Below are positions 9,965 through 19,928 of a stretch of 64,000 nt of DNA, piece after piece. Origin of the DNA: Plesiocystis pacifica SIR-1 (GTDB lineage: Bacteria > Myxococcota_A > Polyangia > Nannocystales > Nannocystaceae); contig NZ_ABCS01000012.1 in assembly GCF_000170895.1 (NCBI RefSeq), positions 86,492 to 150,491 of the forward strand, given 5' to 3'. Position 1 is the first letter of the stretch. Every line of letters begins with the position of its first letter. Under the pieces are notes generated by a model. It did not search any database and had not been told where the DNA came from. It worked only from the letters and a program-made list of their open reading frames with translations. The position numbers and the translations under genes were made by a program.

Positions 9965-10900
9965 GTGTCTCGGGTTGATCGCAGGACTCTCGTGGGCTCC
10001 AAGTGTTGGACCCTGCTCGCGGCTTTGATGCTCTTGGTTGCCCTCGCCGTGCCGACGGCCGGGGCCATCGCAGCGCCCCCGGCAACCCCGAGCACCTCGC
10101 CGAGCAGCGCGGGCGCGGTGCCCAGCGGCGACCTGCCCGGAGACTCGGCCGGCCCTGCGCCGGACGGCTCGGGCGGCGCGAGTGCGGACGCCGGCGGTGG
10201 CGGTGGCGAAGATCTGTTCCAGACCACCGAGACCCCCGAGGGCGTCGACAGCTCGCGGCGCGAGTCCGAGGTCTACGGCGCGCGCATCGACGGCATGCAG
10301 GCCGACGTCGACGACCTCAAGGAGCGGATCTTCCGCAGCAAGGCGCGGCTGTCCGTGCTCAAGGAGACCGTGCTCCACGGCGTGCTCGCGGGCAGCCGGG
10401 TCATCATCGTCCACCGCAACTTGATGGGCTCGCAGTTTCGCCTGACCAAGCTCGCGGTCATCCTCGATGGCGCGCAGATCTACGCGCGCACCGACGACAG
10501 CGGGACCCTCGACTCCGAGGACGAGATCGTGGTCCTCGACGGCAACATCGTCCCCGGCCCGCACACCATCACCGTCGAGCTCACCTACCAGGGCCAGGGC
10601 TTCGGCGTGTTCAGCTACCTCAACGGCTACACCTTCGAGAGCCGCAGCTCGCACAACTTCACGGCGCCGGAGAACGGGGCCCTGCGCCTGCTCAGCGCTG
10701 GCTACGAGAAGGGCAACCTGAGCACCGAGATGCGCGACCGCCCGAGCATCGACTGGCAAGAGATTCCCCTGGACGCGTCCGGCAAGCCCCTGCCCAAGAG
10801 CGCGCGGCCGACCAAGAAGTCGAAGACCAAGACCAAGAAGACCAAGTCCAGCGCTCAAAAGCCGACCAAGAAGCCGGCCCAAAAGCCCAAGAAGAAGTGA
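9965..10900 (+). CDS. exported coiled-coil/beta protein, first gene of Glt-like operon
   Basis: 311 residues, GTG start. A signal peptide (LLAALMLLVALAVPTAGAIA) is followed by a Ser/Pro/Gly-rich linker, a short coiled coil (RIDGMQADVDDLKERIFRSK and on to LKETVLHG, about 108-140), and a beta-rich domain (KLAVILDGAQIYARTDDSG, GPHTITVELTYQGQG). It ends in a Lys/Pro tail. I do not know a biochemical function. Its place 14 bases before three TPR genes, and near ExbB/ExbD and AgmX/PglI-type genes, suggests a periplasmic part of the same envelope machine. A comparison with GltC/GltF of Myxococcus would be worth making. Confidence 0.75.
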   Translation: MSRVDRRTLVGSKCWTLLAALMLLVALAVPTAGAIAAPPATPSTSPSSAGAVPSGDLPGDSAGPAPDGSGGASADAGGGGGEDLFQTTETPEGVDSSRRESEVYGARIDGMQADVDDLKERIFRSKARLSVLKETVLHGVLAGSRVIIVHRNLMGSQFRLTKLAVILDGAQIYARTDDSGTLDSEDEIVVLDGNIVPGPHTITVELTYQGQGFGVFSYLNGYTFESRSSHNFTAPENGALRLLSAGYEKGNLSTEMRDRPSIDWQEIPLDASGKPLPKSARPTKKSKTKTKKTKSSAQKPTKKPAQKPKKK

Positions 10901-10914
10901 GCGCGGACGCGGCC

Positions 10915-13356
10915 ATGGGCGCACAGCTTCACAGGCGTGAGAGTCGTCGACGGCTCGTCGGCGCGTCGCTGGCGGCGGCGCTGCTGCTCGGCGGCGTGGT
11001 CTCGGCTCCGGCCCCGGCCGAGGCCGCCCCGCGGCGCTCGACCTTCGACATCGACGACGCGGTCCAGCGCATCGCCGACATCGAGTCGGTGATCGTCGCG
11101 GCCGAGACCGCGGCCAACGAGGACCCCGAGCAGACCGAAGAGGAGCTGGCCAAGCGCGTCGTCGCCGGCCAGCTGATGCTCGTCGACCGCGACGTCGAAG
11201 GGGCCGCGATCGTGTTCCTCGACGTGCTCGAGAACCACCCCGACAGCCTCGCCGCGAGCCAGGCCCTGTACTTCCTGGGCGAGGCCCTGGTCCTGCTGAG
11301 CATGGACCGCTGGGCCATCGAGTGCTTCCAGGGCAACCTCGTCGACCAGAGCGAGGACGGCCGCCGCTACCACCAGCGCTCCATGGCGCGGATGTTCGAC
11401 CTGCACGTGCCGCGGCGCGAGGACGGCTTCGCCCGCCGCCCCGGCCTGAGCGCGACCCCCGAGGTCCGCGCGCGCTTGCAGGCGATCGGCATCGACGTCG
11501 AGGCCAAGCCGCCCGAGGGCCTCGTCGACGAGGCGGACATCCTGCGCGTCAGCGTGGCCGTGGGCGCCATCGCGCCCGAGGAGCGCGAACTCGAGCTGCG
11601 CTACGCCTACGGCCGCTGGCTCTACTTTCGCGGCGAGTGGGAGCAGGCCCTGGCCTCCCTCGACAGCGTCTCGCCCCTCGACGTGCCCATGTCTTCGGGC
11701 GGCGTCGGGGCGCAGTGGCGGGTGCGCGCGGCCTACATGGCCGCGACCGCGAGCCTGGCCAAGGGCGACATCGACGACGCCCTGACCCGCTTTGGCCTGC
11801 TGACCCAGTCCTTCCCCAAGGGCGAGCGAGACAAGCGCATCGTCGAGCTGGCCAACCTCGCCCTCGCCCGCATCCACCACGATCAAGGCGAGACCGAGCT
11901 GGCGGTCAAGTCCTACCGCCGCATCTCCAGGGACTCGCCCTTCTTCCCCGAGGCGATGTACGAGACGGCCTGGACCCTGCTGGCCGCCGGCGCCCACGAC
12001 CGGGCCCTGCAGGCCCTCGACCTGCTGCTGGTCTACGACCCGGACAGCCCCATCGTCCCCGAGATCAAGCAGCTGCGCGGCAAGGTCAAGATCCAGATGC
12101 GCGACTGGCAGGGGGCCGAGGGCGAGTTCCTGGCCCTGCGCCGCGAGTTCGACGAGCTGTCCAAGCGCCTCGGCCGTCAGCTCGAGGCCAAGGGCGACGC
12201 GGCCAGCTACTTCTCGGCCGTCGCGTCCGAGGACATGGAGCACTTCAGCCTCGGCGCCGTCATGCCCGTCGAGGCCGCGGCCGTCGCCCAGACCCTGCCC
12301 CGGGCCACGCAGACCGTCGACCTGGTCAACGAGGTCGGCGAGGTCGACGCGATGCTGTTCGAGACCCGGGCCCTGCTCGCGCGCATGGAAGAGGCCGTCG
12401 AGGCCAAAGAGCGCGCCCGCTTGTTCACGGACCTGGGCGCGCACCTGAGCTCGCTCGACTCCTCGGACCTCGAGATCCTCGATCTCAAGGAAAAATTGCT
12501 GTTCCGCTCGACGGCCAAGGTCGGCGGGGCCGGGCTCGTCGAGATCGAGTCCCAGCGCAAGGCCCTGGCCAAGCGCGTGACCAACCCGCTGGGCGACGGC
12601 AGCTCCCGCGACGACACCTCCGGGGGCCTGCGCAGCCGGGCCGAGGAGATCCACCAGCTCGACCTGACCGTCCAGGCCCTGCGCGCCCAGCTGATCGCGA
12701 CCGAGCGCTACTACGACGAGACCCGCAAGGACCAGCGCATCGACCACGAGGCCTTCCTCAAGCAGGCCGCGGAGCTGCGCGACGAGGTCGCGGGGCTCGA
12801 GCGCGAGGTCGCCGAGATGGAGGCCGAGGTCGAGAAGGCCCAGACCGCGATCCGCTTCGCCGATCCCTGGGCCGAGGCCCAGCGCGCGGCCGTCGAGGAC
12901 TACTCGGTGTTCCTCGATCAGGCCTTCGCGGCGGTGCTCGAGGCCAACCCCGACGCCGCGGCCAAGAAGGTCTGGGACCGGGCCAACAGCCTGCGCGGGC
13001 GCATCGTCGAGGGCCGCGAGCGCCTCGACGCGGCCGCCGGTCGCCGGCTGCGGCGGGCCATGCAGATCCTCCGCGAGGAGCGGGTCAACCTCGACGCCTA
13101 CAAGGAAGAGCTCGAGGCCAAGCGCGGGGAGACCCGCGAGCTCGTCGGCGACGTGATGCAGGCGAGCTACCGCGACGTGGTCGGCGAGCTCGCCAACTTG
13201 GTGACGCGCTCCGAGGTCGGCCTGCTCGACGTCGCCTGGGCCATCCAGGAGGTCGAGTCCGAGGAGATTCGCCGGCTCGAGACCCACCGCGACCGGGACC
13301 TGCGCGAGCTCGACCGCGTCCTCGACCAGGGCCTCCAGGAGGACGGGAACCGATGA
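10915..13356 (+). CDS. exported TPR and coiled-coil protein (Glt-like)
   Basis: 813 residues starting MGAQLHRRESRRRL, with a signal peptide ending near APAEAA. The first half has TPR-like helical pairs, for example FRGEWEQALASLDSV, KGDIDDALTRFGLLTQSFPKG, DQGETELAVKSYRRI and AGAHDRALQALDLLLVYDP. The second half (about 480-800) is largely heptad-like and charged (ELRDEVAGLEREVAEMEAEV). A periplasmic scaffold role is likely. It sits between the coiled-coil protein and the large TPR protein, and its stop overlaps the next start by four bases (ATGA), so expression is coupled. Confidence 0.85.
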   Translation: MGAQLHRRESRRRLVGASLAAALLLGGVVSAPAPAEAAPRRSTFDIDDAVQRIADIESVIVAAETAANEDPEQTEEELAKRVVAGQLMLVDRDVEGAAIVFLDVLENHPDSLAASQALYFLGEALVLLSMDRWAIECFQGNLVDQSEDGRRYHQRSMARMFDLHVPRREDGFARRPGLSATPEVRARLQAIGIDVEAKPPEGLVDEADILRVSVAVGAIAPEERELELRYAYGRWLYFRGEWEQALASLDSVSPLDVPMSSGGVGAQWRVRAAYMAATASLAKGDIDDALTRFGLLTQSFPKGERDKRIVELANLALARIHHDQGETELAVKSYRRISRDSPFFPEAMYETAWTLLAAGAHDRALQALDLLLVYDPDSPIVPEIKQLRGKVKIQMRDWQGAEGEFLALRREFDELSKRLGRQLEAKGDAASYFSAVASEDMEHFSLGAVMPVEAAAVAQTLPRATQTVDLVNEVGEVDAMLFETRALLARMEEAVEAKERARLFTDLGAHLSSLDSSDLEILDLKEKLLFRSTAKVGGAGLVEIESQRKALAKRVTNPLGDGSSRDDTSGGLRSRAEEIHQLDLTVQALRAQLIATERYYDETRKDQRIDHEAFLKQAAELRDEVAGLEREVAEMEAEVEKAQTAIRFADPWAEAQRAAVEDYSVFLDQAFAAVLEANPDAAAKKVWDRANSLRGRIVEGRERLDAAAGRRLRRAMQILREERVNLDAYKEELEAKRGETRELVGDVMQASYRDVVGELANLVTRSEVGLLDVAWAIQEVESEEIRRLETHRDRDLRELDRVLDQGLQEDGNR

Positions 13357-16300
13357 CTGTGTACCGCCGCGCTCGCTCTTTGTTGGCCCTGTCCGTGGCC
13401 TCCGTGGTCGCGCTCAGCCCGGTGGTCGCCCAGGCCTCGAAGCCCTCGGGCGCCGCGCCCGATCCCGCGACCCTCGGGCGCGGGGGCGAGCCCGGCTCGG
13501 GCGTGGCGCGGGTCGTCGAAGGGGGCGGGGACCCCAACCGCTTGCAAGCCCCGCTGCCCCGGCGCCCGCGCAGCGAGGACGAAGCCGTCGCCATCGAGGA
13601 CCTCGAGGAGATCTTCAAGCGCTTCGACGCCGCCGCCTCGGCGACCGAGGACACCCTCGTCGACCAGCTGATCATCGAGGCCGAGAAGGGCCGCGCCGAG
13701 CTCGAGAAGGGCTACGACTCGCAGATCAAGGAGCACCGCGCCCAGGCCCGAGTGCTGCGCAGCAAGGCGATCACCCGCTACGAGGACTTTTTGAAGCTCC
13801 ACCCCAACGACGCGGCGTGGACCCCCGAGATCATGTTCCGCCTCGCGGAGCTGCACTTCGAGTCCTCCCTCGAGCGTTACCAGCGGCAAGAGGACGCGTG
13901 GCAGACCCAGCTCATGGCCCTCGAGGAGCGGCGCCAAAACGGCGAAGAGAAGGTCCCCGATCCGCCGGCCTCGCCGACCGTCGACTACAAGCGCTCCATC
14001 GAGCTGCTCAGCGAGGTCGTCACCCGCTTCCCCGACTACAGCCTCAACGACGCCGCGCTCTACCGCATGGGCGTGCTGCTCTACGAGAGCGAGGACTTCG
14101 AGCCGAGCCGCCAGGCCTTCCTGGCGCTCGCGTGCAGCAACCGCTACGCCGTCCCGGCCGCGGACTTCAGCAACATCGTGCCCTCGACGAGCTTCCGCGA
14201 CGGGGACTACGAGGGCTGCGCCCCGCTGCGCCAGGAGAGCCAGTTCACCGCCGAGAGCTGGCTGCGCGTGGGCGAGCTGCACTACGACGTCGACGAGTTC
14301 GACCCTGCGCTCGAGGCCTTCACCCAGGCCCTGGGCAAGCCGGGCAGCTCGCTCTACGCGCTGTCGATGATCCGCATCGCCTTGACCCTCTACCTCAAGC
14401 GCGACTTCGCCGGGTCCATCGCGCGCCTCGACGAGTACATCCTCTACCTCGACTCCTACAAGGGCACGCCCGAGTACGACGAGATCCCCAACTACCGGGA
14501 CGAGGCCATCAAGTGGATGGCCAAGACCTACAACGAGGACGACTGGGACGGGAACGGCCGCCGCGATCGCCCCGCGGGGCTCAAGCGCCTCGAGCGGGAC
14601 TACGCCGAGCGCAAGGCCGAGCCCCACGTGCCCGAGCTCTACGCCGCCTACGCGGACTTGCTCGCCTACGAGACCGAGTTCCAGGGCGCCATCGAGATCT
14701 ACGAGCTCGCCCTGGATCGCTGGCCCCTGGCCGCCGCCGCGCCAGAGATCCAGTTCAAGGTCATGGCCTCGTGGAAGCTGCTGCGCGAGGACCGGAAGGT
14801 CACCGAGGCCCGCGACAAGCTGGCGACCAACTACCTGCGCGGGACGAGCTGGTACTACGCCAACGAGGCCGACCCCGACGCGATCGAGAAGGCCTTCAAG
14901 CTGGCCGAGGACGCGCTCGTGGCCACCGCCGTCGACCACCAGGCGCGGGCCCAGGAGCTGCGCTCGGAGGGCCGCGACGAGGAGGCCAAGGTCGAGTACG
15001 AGATCGCCGCGCGGGCCTACGCCGCCTACCTCGAGCGCTTCCCGAACACCCAGAGCTCCTACGAGTACCGGTTCAACTTCGCCGACTCGCTCTACTACTC
15101 GGACCAGTTCCTCGACGCCGCCAAGCAGTTCGCGGTCGTGCGCGACTCGAACCTCGACAACCGCCTGCAGGCCGACGCGGCCGAGGGCGTGATGAGCTCG
15201 CTCGAGAACTACGCCGAGCTCCAGGAGGCCGAGGGCAAGTACACCCTGCCCGACATGCCCAAGGACCCGGACGCCGGGCCCTACGAGGCCCAGGACATCC
15301 CGCCCCTGGCGCGGGCGCTCCAGGACGCCTACGACCGCTACTCCGAGCTCGTCCCGGACGCCGAGGACGCGGCCACGGTCATGTACAAGTCGGGCGAGAT
15401 CAGCCAGCGCCACAACCAATTCGCCGAGGCCCGGACCCGCTTCCAGCGCGTCGTCGATCGCCACTGCGGCGAGGACGTGGCGATCAACGCCGGCTACGCG
15501 ATGATCGACGGCTACACCGTCCAGGGCGACCTGGCCAACGTGTCCAAGACCATCGAGATGCTCGAGGGCAAGGCCTGCGGCACGGGCGACGCGAAGAACG
15601 AGTTCGCCGGCAAGCTGCGCAGCATCGGCAACGCGGTCATCTTCCAGGAGGCGACCTTGCTGTTCGAGGCCGGCGAGTTCGAGGCCGCGGCCGACCGCTA
15701 CGTCGCCCTGGTCAACGAGGCGCCGGACGACCCCAACGCCGACAACGCCCTCAACAACGCCGCCGTCGCCTACGAGAACATCGGCCGCTTCGAGAGCGCG
15801 ACCAAGACCTACGAGCGCATCTACACCACCTACAAGCCCTGCGACTCGCCCAAGCTCAAAGAGGGCGACAAGTGCAGCGAGTTCGCCGACGAGGCGCTGC
15901 TGCGCACGGGCTTCAACCACGCGCGCTTTTTCGAGTTCGAGGAGGCCGTGCAGAGCTACCTGGTCCTGGCCACGGACGGGGACTACTCCAACAGCGAGTA
16001 CCGCCTGCTGGCCATGCGCAACGCCGCGGGCTTGCAGGACAACCTGCAAAACTACGAGAAGTCCGCGAAGCTCTACTACCGGGTCGCCGACAAGTCGGGC
16101 TCGACCGAGGAGAAGGCCGAGGCCTACTACAACGCCGCCACGGTGCTCGAGAAGGCCGGCAACGACTCCAAGACCATCGCGGCCTACAAGAAGTACCTCA
16201 AGGCCTTCGCCGGGGCCGAGGGCCAGGCCGTGCGCGAGGTCGAGGCGCACCTGCGCCTGGGCAAGCTCTACCGCGACAACAAAAAGCGCAAGGACTCGAT

Positions 16301-16865
16301 CCGCGAGCTCGAGGCCGCGATCTCGATCTTCGACGCCCGCGGCCTGCAAAAGGGCACGCCCGAGGCGGCGCTGCCCGCCGAGGCGCAGTTCATCCTCGCC
16401 GAGTACCAGCTCGAGGGCGCGCTCAAGCTCAAGCTCAAGTCGACCAGCGGCAAGGCGCTCGAGAAGGAGGCCAAGAAATTGTTCGAGGCCCTCGTCGCGG
16501 TGACCACCGAGTACGACAAGGTGTTCTCCTACCGCTCCTTCGACTGGGTGCTCGCGGCCATGTACCGCCGCGGCTACGCCTTCGAGACCATCGCCAGCAA
16601 GGTCATCGACGCGCCCGTGCCCAAGCAGCTGCGCAAGGGCTCGGAGGCCTACTACGCCTACAAGATCACCATCGCCGAGCAGATGGAGCCCTTCATCCAA
16701 AAGGCCATCCTGCTCTACGAGGAGTGCGTCAAGCGCAGCAAGGAGTTCCGGGTCAACAACGCCTGGACCTCGCGCGCGCTCGAGCGCCTCAACGTCTACA
16801 AGGCCGACGAGTACCCGCTGTTGCGGGACCCCGCCCTGACCCTGGAACTGGAGGATCGACGATGA
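13353..16865 (+). CDS. large exported TPR protein (GltD/AgnA-like)
   Basis: 1170 residues. The signal peptide (SLLALSVASVVALSPVVAQA) is followed by many TPR-type helical repeats over nearly the whole length. Examples are DFEPSRQAFLALAC, DEFDPALEAFTQALG, TEFQGAIEIYELALDRWP, NQFAEARTRFQRVV, GEFEAAADRYVALVNEAP and NDSKTIAAYKKYLKAF. In Myxococcus, large periplasmic TPR proteins of this kind (AgnA/GltD) belong to the gliding machinery, and the gene order here supports that relation. The exact orthology is an inference. It overlaps both neighbours by ATGA, so this operon is tightly coupled. Confidence 0.85.
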   Translation: MTVYRRARSLLALSVASVVALSPVVAQASKPSGAAPDPATLGRGGEPGSGVARVVEGGGDPNRLQAPLPRRPRSEDEAVAIEDLEEIFKRFDAAASATEDTLVDQLIIEAEKGRAELEKGYDSQIKEHRAQARVLRSKAITRYEDFLKLHPNDAAWTPEIMFRLAELHFESSLERYQRQEDAWQTQLMALEERRQNGEEKVPDPPASPTVDYKRSIELLSEVVTRFPDYSLNDAALYRMGVLLYESEDFEPSRQAFLALACSNRYAVPAADFSNIVPSTSFRDGDYEGCAPLRQESQFTAESWLRVGELHYDVDEFDPALEAFTQALGKPGSSLYALSMIRIALTLYLKRDFAGSIARLDEYILYLDSYKGTPEYDEIPNYRDEAIKWMAKTYNEDDWDGNGRRDRPAGLKRLERDYAERKAEPHVPELYAAYADLLAYETEFQGAIEIYELALDRWPLAAAAPEIQFKVMASWKLLREDRKVTEARDKLATNYLRGTSWYYANEADPDAIEKAFKLAEDALVATAVDHQARAQELRSEGRDEEAKVEYEIAARAYAAYLERFPNTQSSYEYRFNFADSLYYSDQFLDAAKQFAVVRDSNLDNRLQADAAEGVMSSLENYAELQEAEGKYTLPDMPKDPDAGPYEAQDIPPLARALQDAYDRYSELVPDAEDAATVMYKSGEISQRHNQFAEARTRFQRVVDRHCGEDVAINAGYAMIDGYTVQGDLANVSKTIEMLEGKACGTGDAKNEFAGKLRSIGNAVIFQEATLLFEAGEFEAAADRYVALVNEAPDDPNADNALNNAAVAYENIGRFESATKTYERIYTTYKPCDSPKLKEGDKCSEFADEALLRTGFNHARFFEFEEAVQSYLVLATDGDYSNSEYRLLAMRNAAGLQDNLQNYEKSAKLYYRVADKSGSTEEKAEAYYNAATVLEKAGNDSKTIAAYKKYLKAFAGAEGQAVREVEAHLRLGKLYRDNKKRKDSIRELEAAISIFDARGLQKGTPEAALPAEAQFILAEYQLEGALKLKLKSTSGKALEKEAKKLFEALVAVTTEYDKVFSYRSFDWVLAAMYRRGYAFETIASKVIDAPVPKQLRKGSEAYYAYKITIAEQMEPFIQKAILLYEECVKRSKEFRVNNAWTSRALERLNVYKADEYPLLRDPALTLELEDRR

Positions 16866-18298
16866 CGCGGACGTGGCTCTCGAACTGGACCCTGGTCGCT
16901 TTGCTGGGTGGGGTGAGCGTGGCGGCGCCGGGCTGCGCCAAGGACGGTGAGCGGAGCACCGACGCGCCCGAGGAGCTCGACCTGCCCCCGGAGAAGAAGG
17001 TCGCCGACACCAACGGGCCCGAGAAGAAGGGCCCGGCCGACGCCAAGAAGGCCAAGCAGCAAGAGCCCAAGGACGTCGCCGACGAGAAGGTCGAGGCCAA
17101 GAAGATCGACGGGGAGGGGGGCAAGCCGGCGGTCAGCCATCCGCAGGACCGCGACCCCAACCAAGAGAAGGCCAAGATGACGCGCTCGCGCAAGCACAGC
17201 GCCAAGGCCAAGCAGCTGCTGCGCAGCAACCAGGGCGACAAGGCCGTGGCCGAGGCCCGCCGAGCCCTGCGCGAGCACGAGCAGAACGTCGAGGCGATGC
17301 TGGTCATCGCCGAGGTCTTCTACCGCCAGGGCAAGCACGAGCTCGTGCAGTCCGTGACCGGCTCGATCCTCAAGGTCGACGCCAAGGTGCTCAGCCCCGA
17401 GGAGAAGTCCCAGGCCTACAACTTGATGGGCTTCGCCTACCTGCAGGCGGGCAAGCGCGTCGACGCCTTCCGCTCGTTCAAGAGCGCCGCCGAGACCGAC
17501 GACAAGAACGCCTCTGCGTGGAACAACCTCGGCGTGCAGTACATGTGGCGCGGGGACCCGAAGACCGCCGAGTCTTGCTTTTCCTACGCCGCCGAGCTCG
17601 ACCCCAAGTTCGCCGAGGCGCACCTCAACCACGGCGCCTCGCTGCGCGCCAACGGCAAGCTGACGGAGGCCGAGCTGGCCTTCAACAGCGCCGCCAAGCT
17701 GCGCCCGGACTGGGCCGAGGTCCAGTTCAACCTCGGCGTGCTCTACCTCGACGCCGACCAGATCGGCACCTTCGACGAGATCGCCAAGCTCGAGGCCTGC
17801 ATCAAGGCCTTCGAGCGCTACAAGAGCCTGGTCGGCCAGGGCAAGAGCTCGCTCGAGCGCAGCACCAAGCAGTCGGGCCCCACCGACGCGATGGGTAACG
17901 AGCTCGTCTCGGTGGCCCAGGCGGACCTCTACATCAAGGCCGCCAACAAGGCGATCGAGTCGGCCGAGCGCAAGGCCGAGCGCGACGAGAAACGCAAGCA
18001 GCGTGAAGCCAAGAAGGCCGCCGAGGAGGCCGAGGAAGCGAAGAAGCCTGGAGAGGGCGAGGGCGAAGACGCCCCCAAGGCCGACGAGCCCAAGGCCGAC
18101 ACGCCGAAGGAAGAGCCGCCCAAGGCCGACACGTCGAAGGAAGAGCCGCCCAAGAGCGAGCCGCCGAAGACTCAGCCGAGCAAGCCCAAGCAGCCGGCCA
18201 AGCCGCAAAAGCCGGGGGCGCAAAAGCCGGGAGCGCAAAAGCCGGGAGCGCAAAAGCCCAAGGCCCAGAAACCCAAGCCACAAAAGCCGGGAGGCTGA
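16862..18298 (+). CDS. TPR lipoprotein (AglT/GltE-like)
   Basis: 478 residues. A signal ends at AAPGC (a lipobox with Pro at -2), followed by a Lys/Glu-rich linker. The central TPR array (about 100-330) has canonical repeats: NVEAMLVIAEVFYRQGKHEL, AYNLMGFAYLQAGKRVDAF, AWNNLGVQYMWRGDPKTAE, AEAHLNHGASLRANGKLTEA, AEVQFNLGVLYLDADQ. The C-terminus is a low-complexity Lys/Pro/Glu tail with repeats of KADxxKEEPP and KPGAQ. It matches AglT/GltE of Myxococcus in plan (outer-membrane TPR lipoprotein). The tail could bind peptidoglycan or partner proteins. Last gene of the operon. Confidence 0.82.
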   Translation: MTRTWLSNWTLVALLGGVSVAAPGCAKDGERSTDAPEELDLPPEKKVADTNGPEKKGPADAKKAKQQEPKDVADEKVEAKKIDGEGGKPAVSHPQDRDPNQEKAKMTRSRKHSAKAKQLLRSNQGDKAVAEARRALREHEQNVEAMLVIAEVFYRQGKHELVQSVTGSILKVDAKVLSPEEKSQAYNLMGFAYLQAGKRVDAFRSFKSAAETDDKNASAWNNLGVQYMWRGDPKTAESCFSYAAELDPKFAEAHLNHGASLRANGKLTEAELAFNSAAKLRPDWAEVQFNLGVLYLDADQIGTFDEIAKLEACIKAFERYKSLVGQGKSSLERSTKQSGPTDAMGNELVSVAQADLYIKAANKAIESAERKAERDEKRKQREAKKAAEEAEEAKKPGEGEGEDAPKADEPKADTPKEEPPKADTSKEEPPKSEPPKTQPSKPKQPAKPQKPGAQKPGAQKPGAQKPKAQKPKPQKPGG

Positions 18299-18804
18299 GC
18301 GAGATCTCTGGCGGGAGTTTTTTGACTTTGGTGAGATCCTCCAGGAATTGGAGTCGTTCGCCCATGCCGTCAGGCGCAAGCTAGCCGCCAAAACCCCGCC
18401 AACGTGATAATTCGCCCATTAAATGTGAATCACAGGTGTGACGGACGGCTTGCACTCGGTACTATCCCTCCGGGCCCTGTCCGATCTAAGATGCCCCAAC
18501 TTTCGTAGACAGCGTTTTCGACGCCCTACTGAGCATCTGCTGCGCATTCTGCGAAGACCGACGGGTCAACGACCGCCTCGAGCCACACCATCCACACCCT
18601 TCACAGTTCACCAAAAGCTGCCAAATGCGAGATTTCTTGGAACTTGACGCACGCTCGGTCGACGAAGCCACCGCTTCGGACCCCTGGTGCCGTCACGGCC
18701 TTCGCCCAGATCGGCGATTGCGCAGCACCAAGAGCCATTTTGGCGCGATCTCAATGAGTTCGCTCGCATGAACGAGCGAGTGGGAAGGAACCAGGGTTCA
18801 AATC
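18299..18804. other. 506-base intergenic, less G+C-rich
   Basis: No gene is supported here. The stretch is visibly poorer in G+C than its flanks, as promoter regions in such genomes often are, and should hold the promoter of the ExbB/ExbD group. A small hairpin TCGCTCG-CATGAA-CGAGCGA lies about 30 bases before the next ATG, just upstream of a GGAAGGA site. Confidence 0.4.
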
Positions 18805-19128
18805 ATGGATAACGTCGTGTTGCTACGAAAGCGCGGTTTTTCGGTCTTGGCAGTGGGTGGAGTTTTGTCTACGATGCTGCTTCCTTGCTCGGCTCTCGCA
18901 CAGGATCCAAATCCCGAAGCGAGTACCGCGGAGAGCGCCTCTGGCGAGACGCTCGAGCGCGGCGGCAAGCGGATCTCTCTCGACGACGAATTCAACGTCG
19001 AAGGCAAACTCGAAAAGCCGAGCGCATTCTTCGTGTTCAAGCGCTCAGCACTCGAGTACGACTGGGCGCGACTGGATGCACAGTTCGCGCCATTGGTACT
19101 TGAGTCCGTCCAAGATCCTCTGTTCTAA
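18805..19128 (+). CDS. small exported protein ahead of ExbB
   Basis: 107 residues. The signal peptide (FSVLAVGGVLSTMLLPCSALA, cleavage near ALA-QD) leaves a mature protein of about 75 residues that ends DDEFNVEGKLEKPSAFFVFK, RSALEYDWARLDAQFAPLVL, ESVQDPLF. The compact conserved-looking end and its place just before ExbB suggest a periplasmic accessory of the motor. I recall no named family. A GGAAGGA site precedes the ATG at a rather long distance. 136 bases separate it from exbB. Confidence 0.7.
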   Translation: MDNVVLLRKRGFSVLAVGGVLSTMLLPCSALAQDPNPEASTAESASGETLERGGKRISLDDEFNVEGKLEKPSAFFVFKRSALEYDWARLDAQFAPLVLESVQDPLF

Positions 19129-19264
19129 TACTCCGGCTGGCTGCGCATGGTGCGCCGCCGTCTAGCCACCTTGAAGTTCAACCCCACGCAGAACTGTCAA
19201 CCTAGCCCACCTCGGGCGACTTCGCAGCACTCGGGCAAAAGCCCACCCCAGGAGGACACCAGTC

Positions 19265-19897
19265 ATGGGTGATTTCGCAACATTCTACGCCAACGGTGGT
19301 GTGTTCATGCACGCCATCGCCCTCAGCGCCATCCTTGGCCTCGCCGTCATGGTGGAGCGCTTCATCTTTCTGTTCTTCCGTTTCAACATCAACGGACAGC
19401 AGTTCTTCAACCAGATTCAAAAGCTGGTGATGGCGAACAACATCGACCGCGCCATCAAGCTGTGCAACGCCGCCGACAAGGCCGCTCTCGCTCGCGTCGT
19501 CAAGGCCGGTCTCACCCGCGCCAACAAGAGCGAGGCCGACATCTCGGCCGCCATCGAGGAGTCGATGCTCGAGGTCGGGCCCGCCATCAACAAGCGCGTC
19601 CCGATGATCGCCGCGATCGCGAACATCGCGACGCTCCTCGGTCTGCTCGGCACCATCTTCGGTATGTTGGACGCCTTCCGCGCCGTCGCCGACGCTCCCG
19701 CCGACCAGCGCTCCACCGCTCTGGCTCGCGGCATTGGTATCGCCATGAACACGACCGGCTTCGGTCTCATGGTCGCCATCCCGCTGCTCGCCTCGCACAT
19801 CTTCATCTCCAACCTGGCCAAGAAGATCTCCGACGAGGTCGAGCTCTACTCGGTCAAGCTGGAGAACCTGCTCGCCGCCCGCGTGCGCCACAGCTGA
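19265..19897 (+). CDS. MotA/TolQ/ExbB proton channel protein (AglR/AglX-like)
   Basis: 210 residues with three TM segments: about 15-37 (HAIALSAILGLAVMVERFIF), about 112-133 (IAAIANIATLLGLLGTIFGM) and about 155-185 (GIAMNTTGFGLMVAIPLLAS). The family's LLGLLGTIFGMLDAF and MNTTGFGLMVAIP are intact, including the Thr residues that line the ExbB pore. It forms the inner-membrane pentamer that lets protons flow past the ExbD helices and powers an energised envelope machine. A very good AGGAGGA site lies before the ATG. Two exbD genes follow. Confidence 0.95.
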   Translation: MGDFATFYANGGVFMHAIALSAILGLAVMVERFIFLFFRFNINGQQFFNQIQKLVMANNIDRAIKLCNAADKAALARVVKAGLTRANKSEADISAAIEESMLEVGPAINKRVPMIAAIANIATLLGLLGTIFGMLDAFRAVADAPADQRSTALARGIGIAMNTTGFGLMVAIPLLASHIFISNLAKKISDEVELYSVKLENLLAARVRHS

Positions 19898-19928
19898 ATG
19901 ATGGGCTGAGCCGAGTGCTGCGAAGCCT

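Noticed and set aside
9965..10900. Dihydrolipoamide acetyltransferase, suggested by the Ala/Pro and Lys-rich low-complexity ends
   Set aside because: No lipoyl or catalytic acyltransferase motif is visible, and the protein has a signal peptide.
13167..16700. Very long open frame on the minus strand opposite the large TPR gene
   Set aside because: It is rich in Leu, Val, Gly and Arg with no domain. It mirrors the G/C third-position bias of the real plus-strand genes, which have signal peptides, TPR repeats and ATGA overlaps.
18438..18647. 69-codon frame in the gap before the ExbB group
   Set aside because: Arg/Pro-rich, no hydrophobic core, no start signal; more likely promoter DNA.
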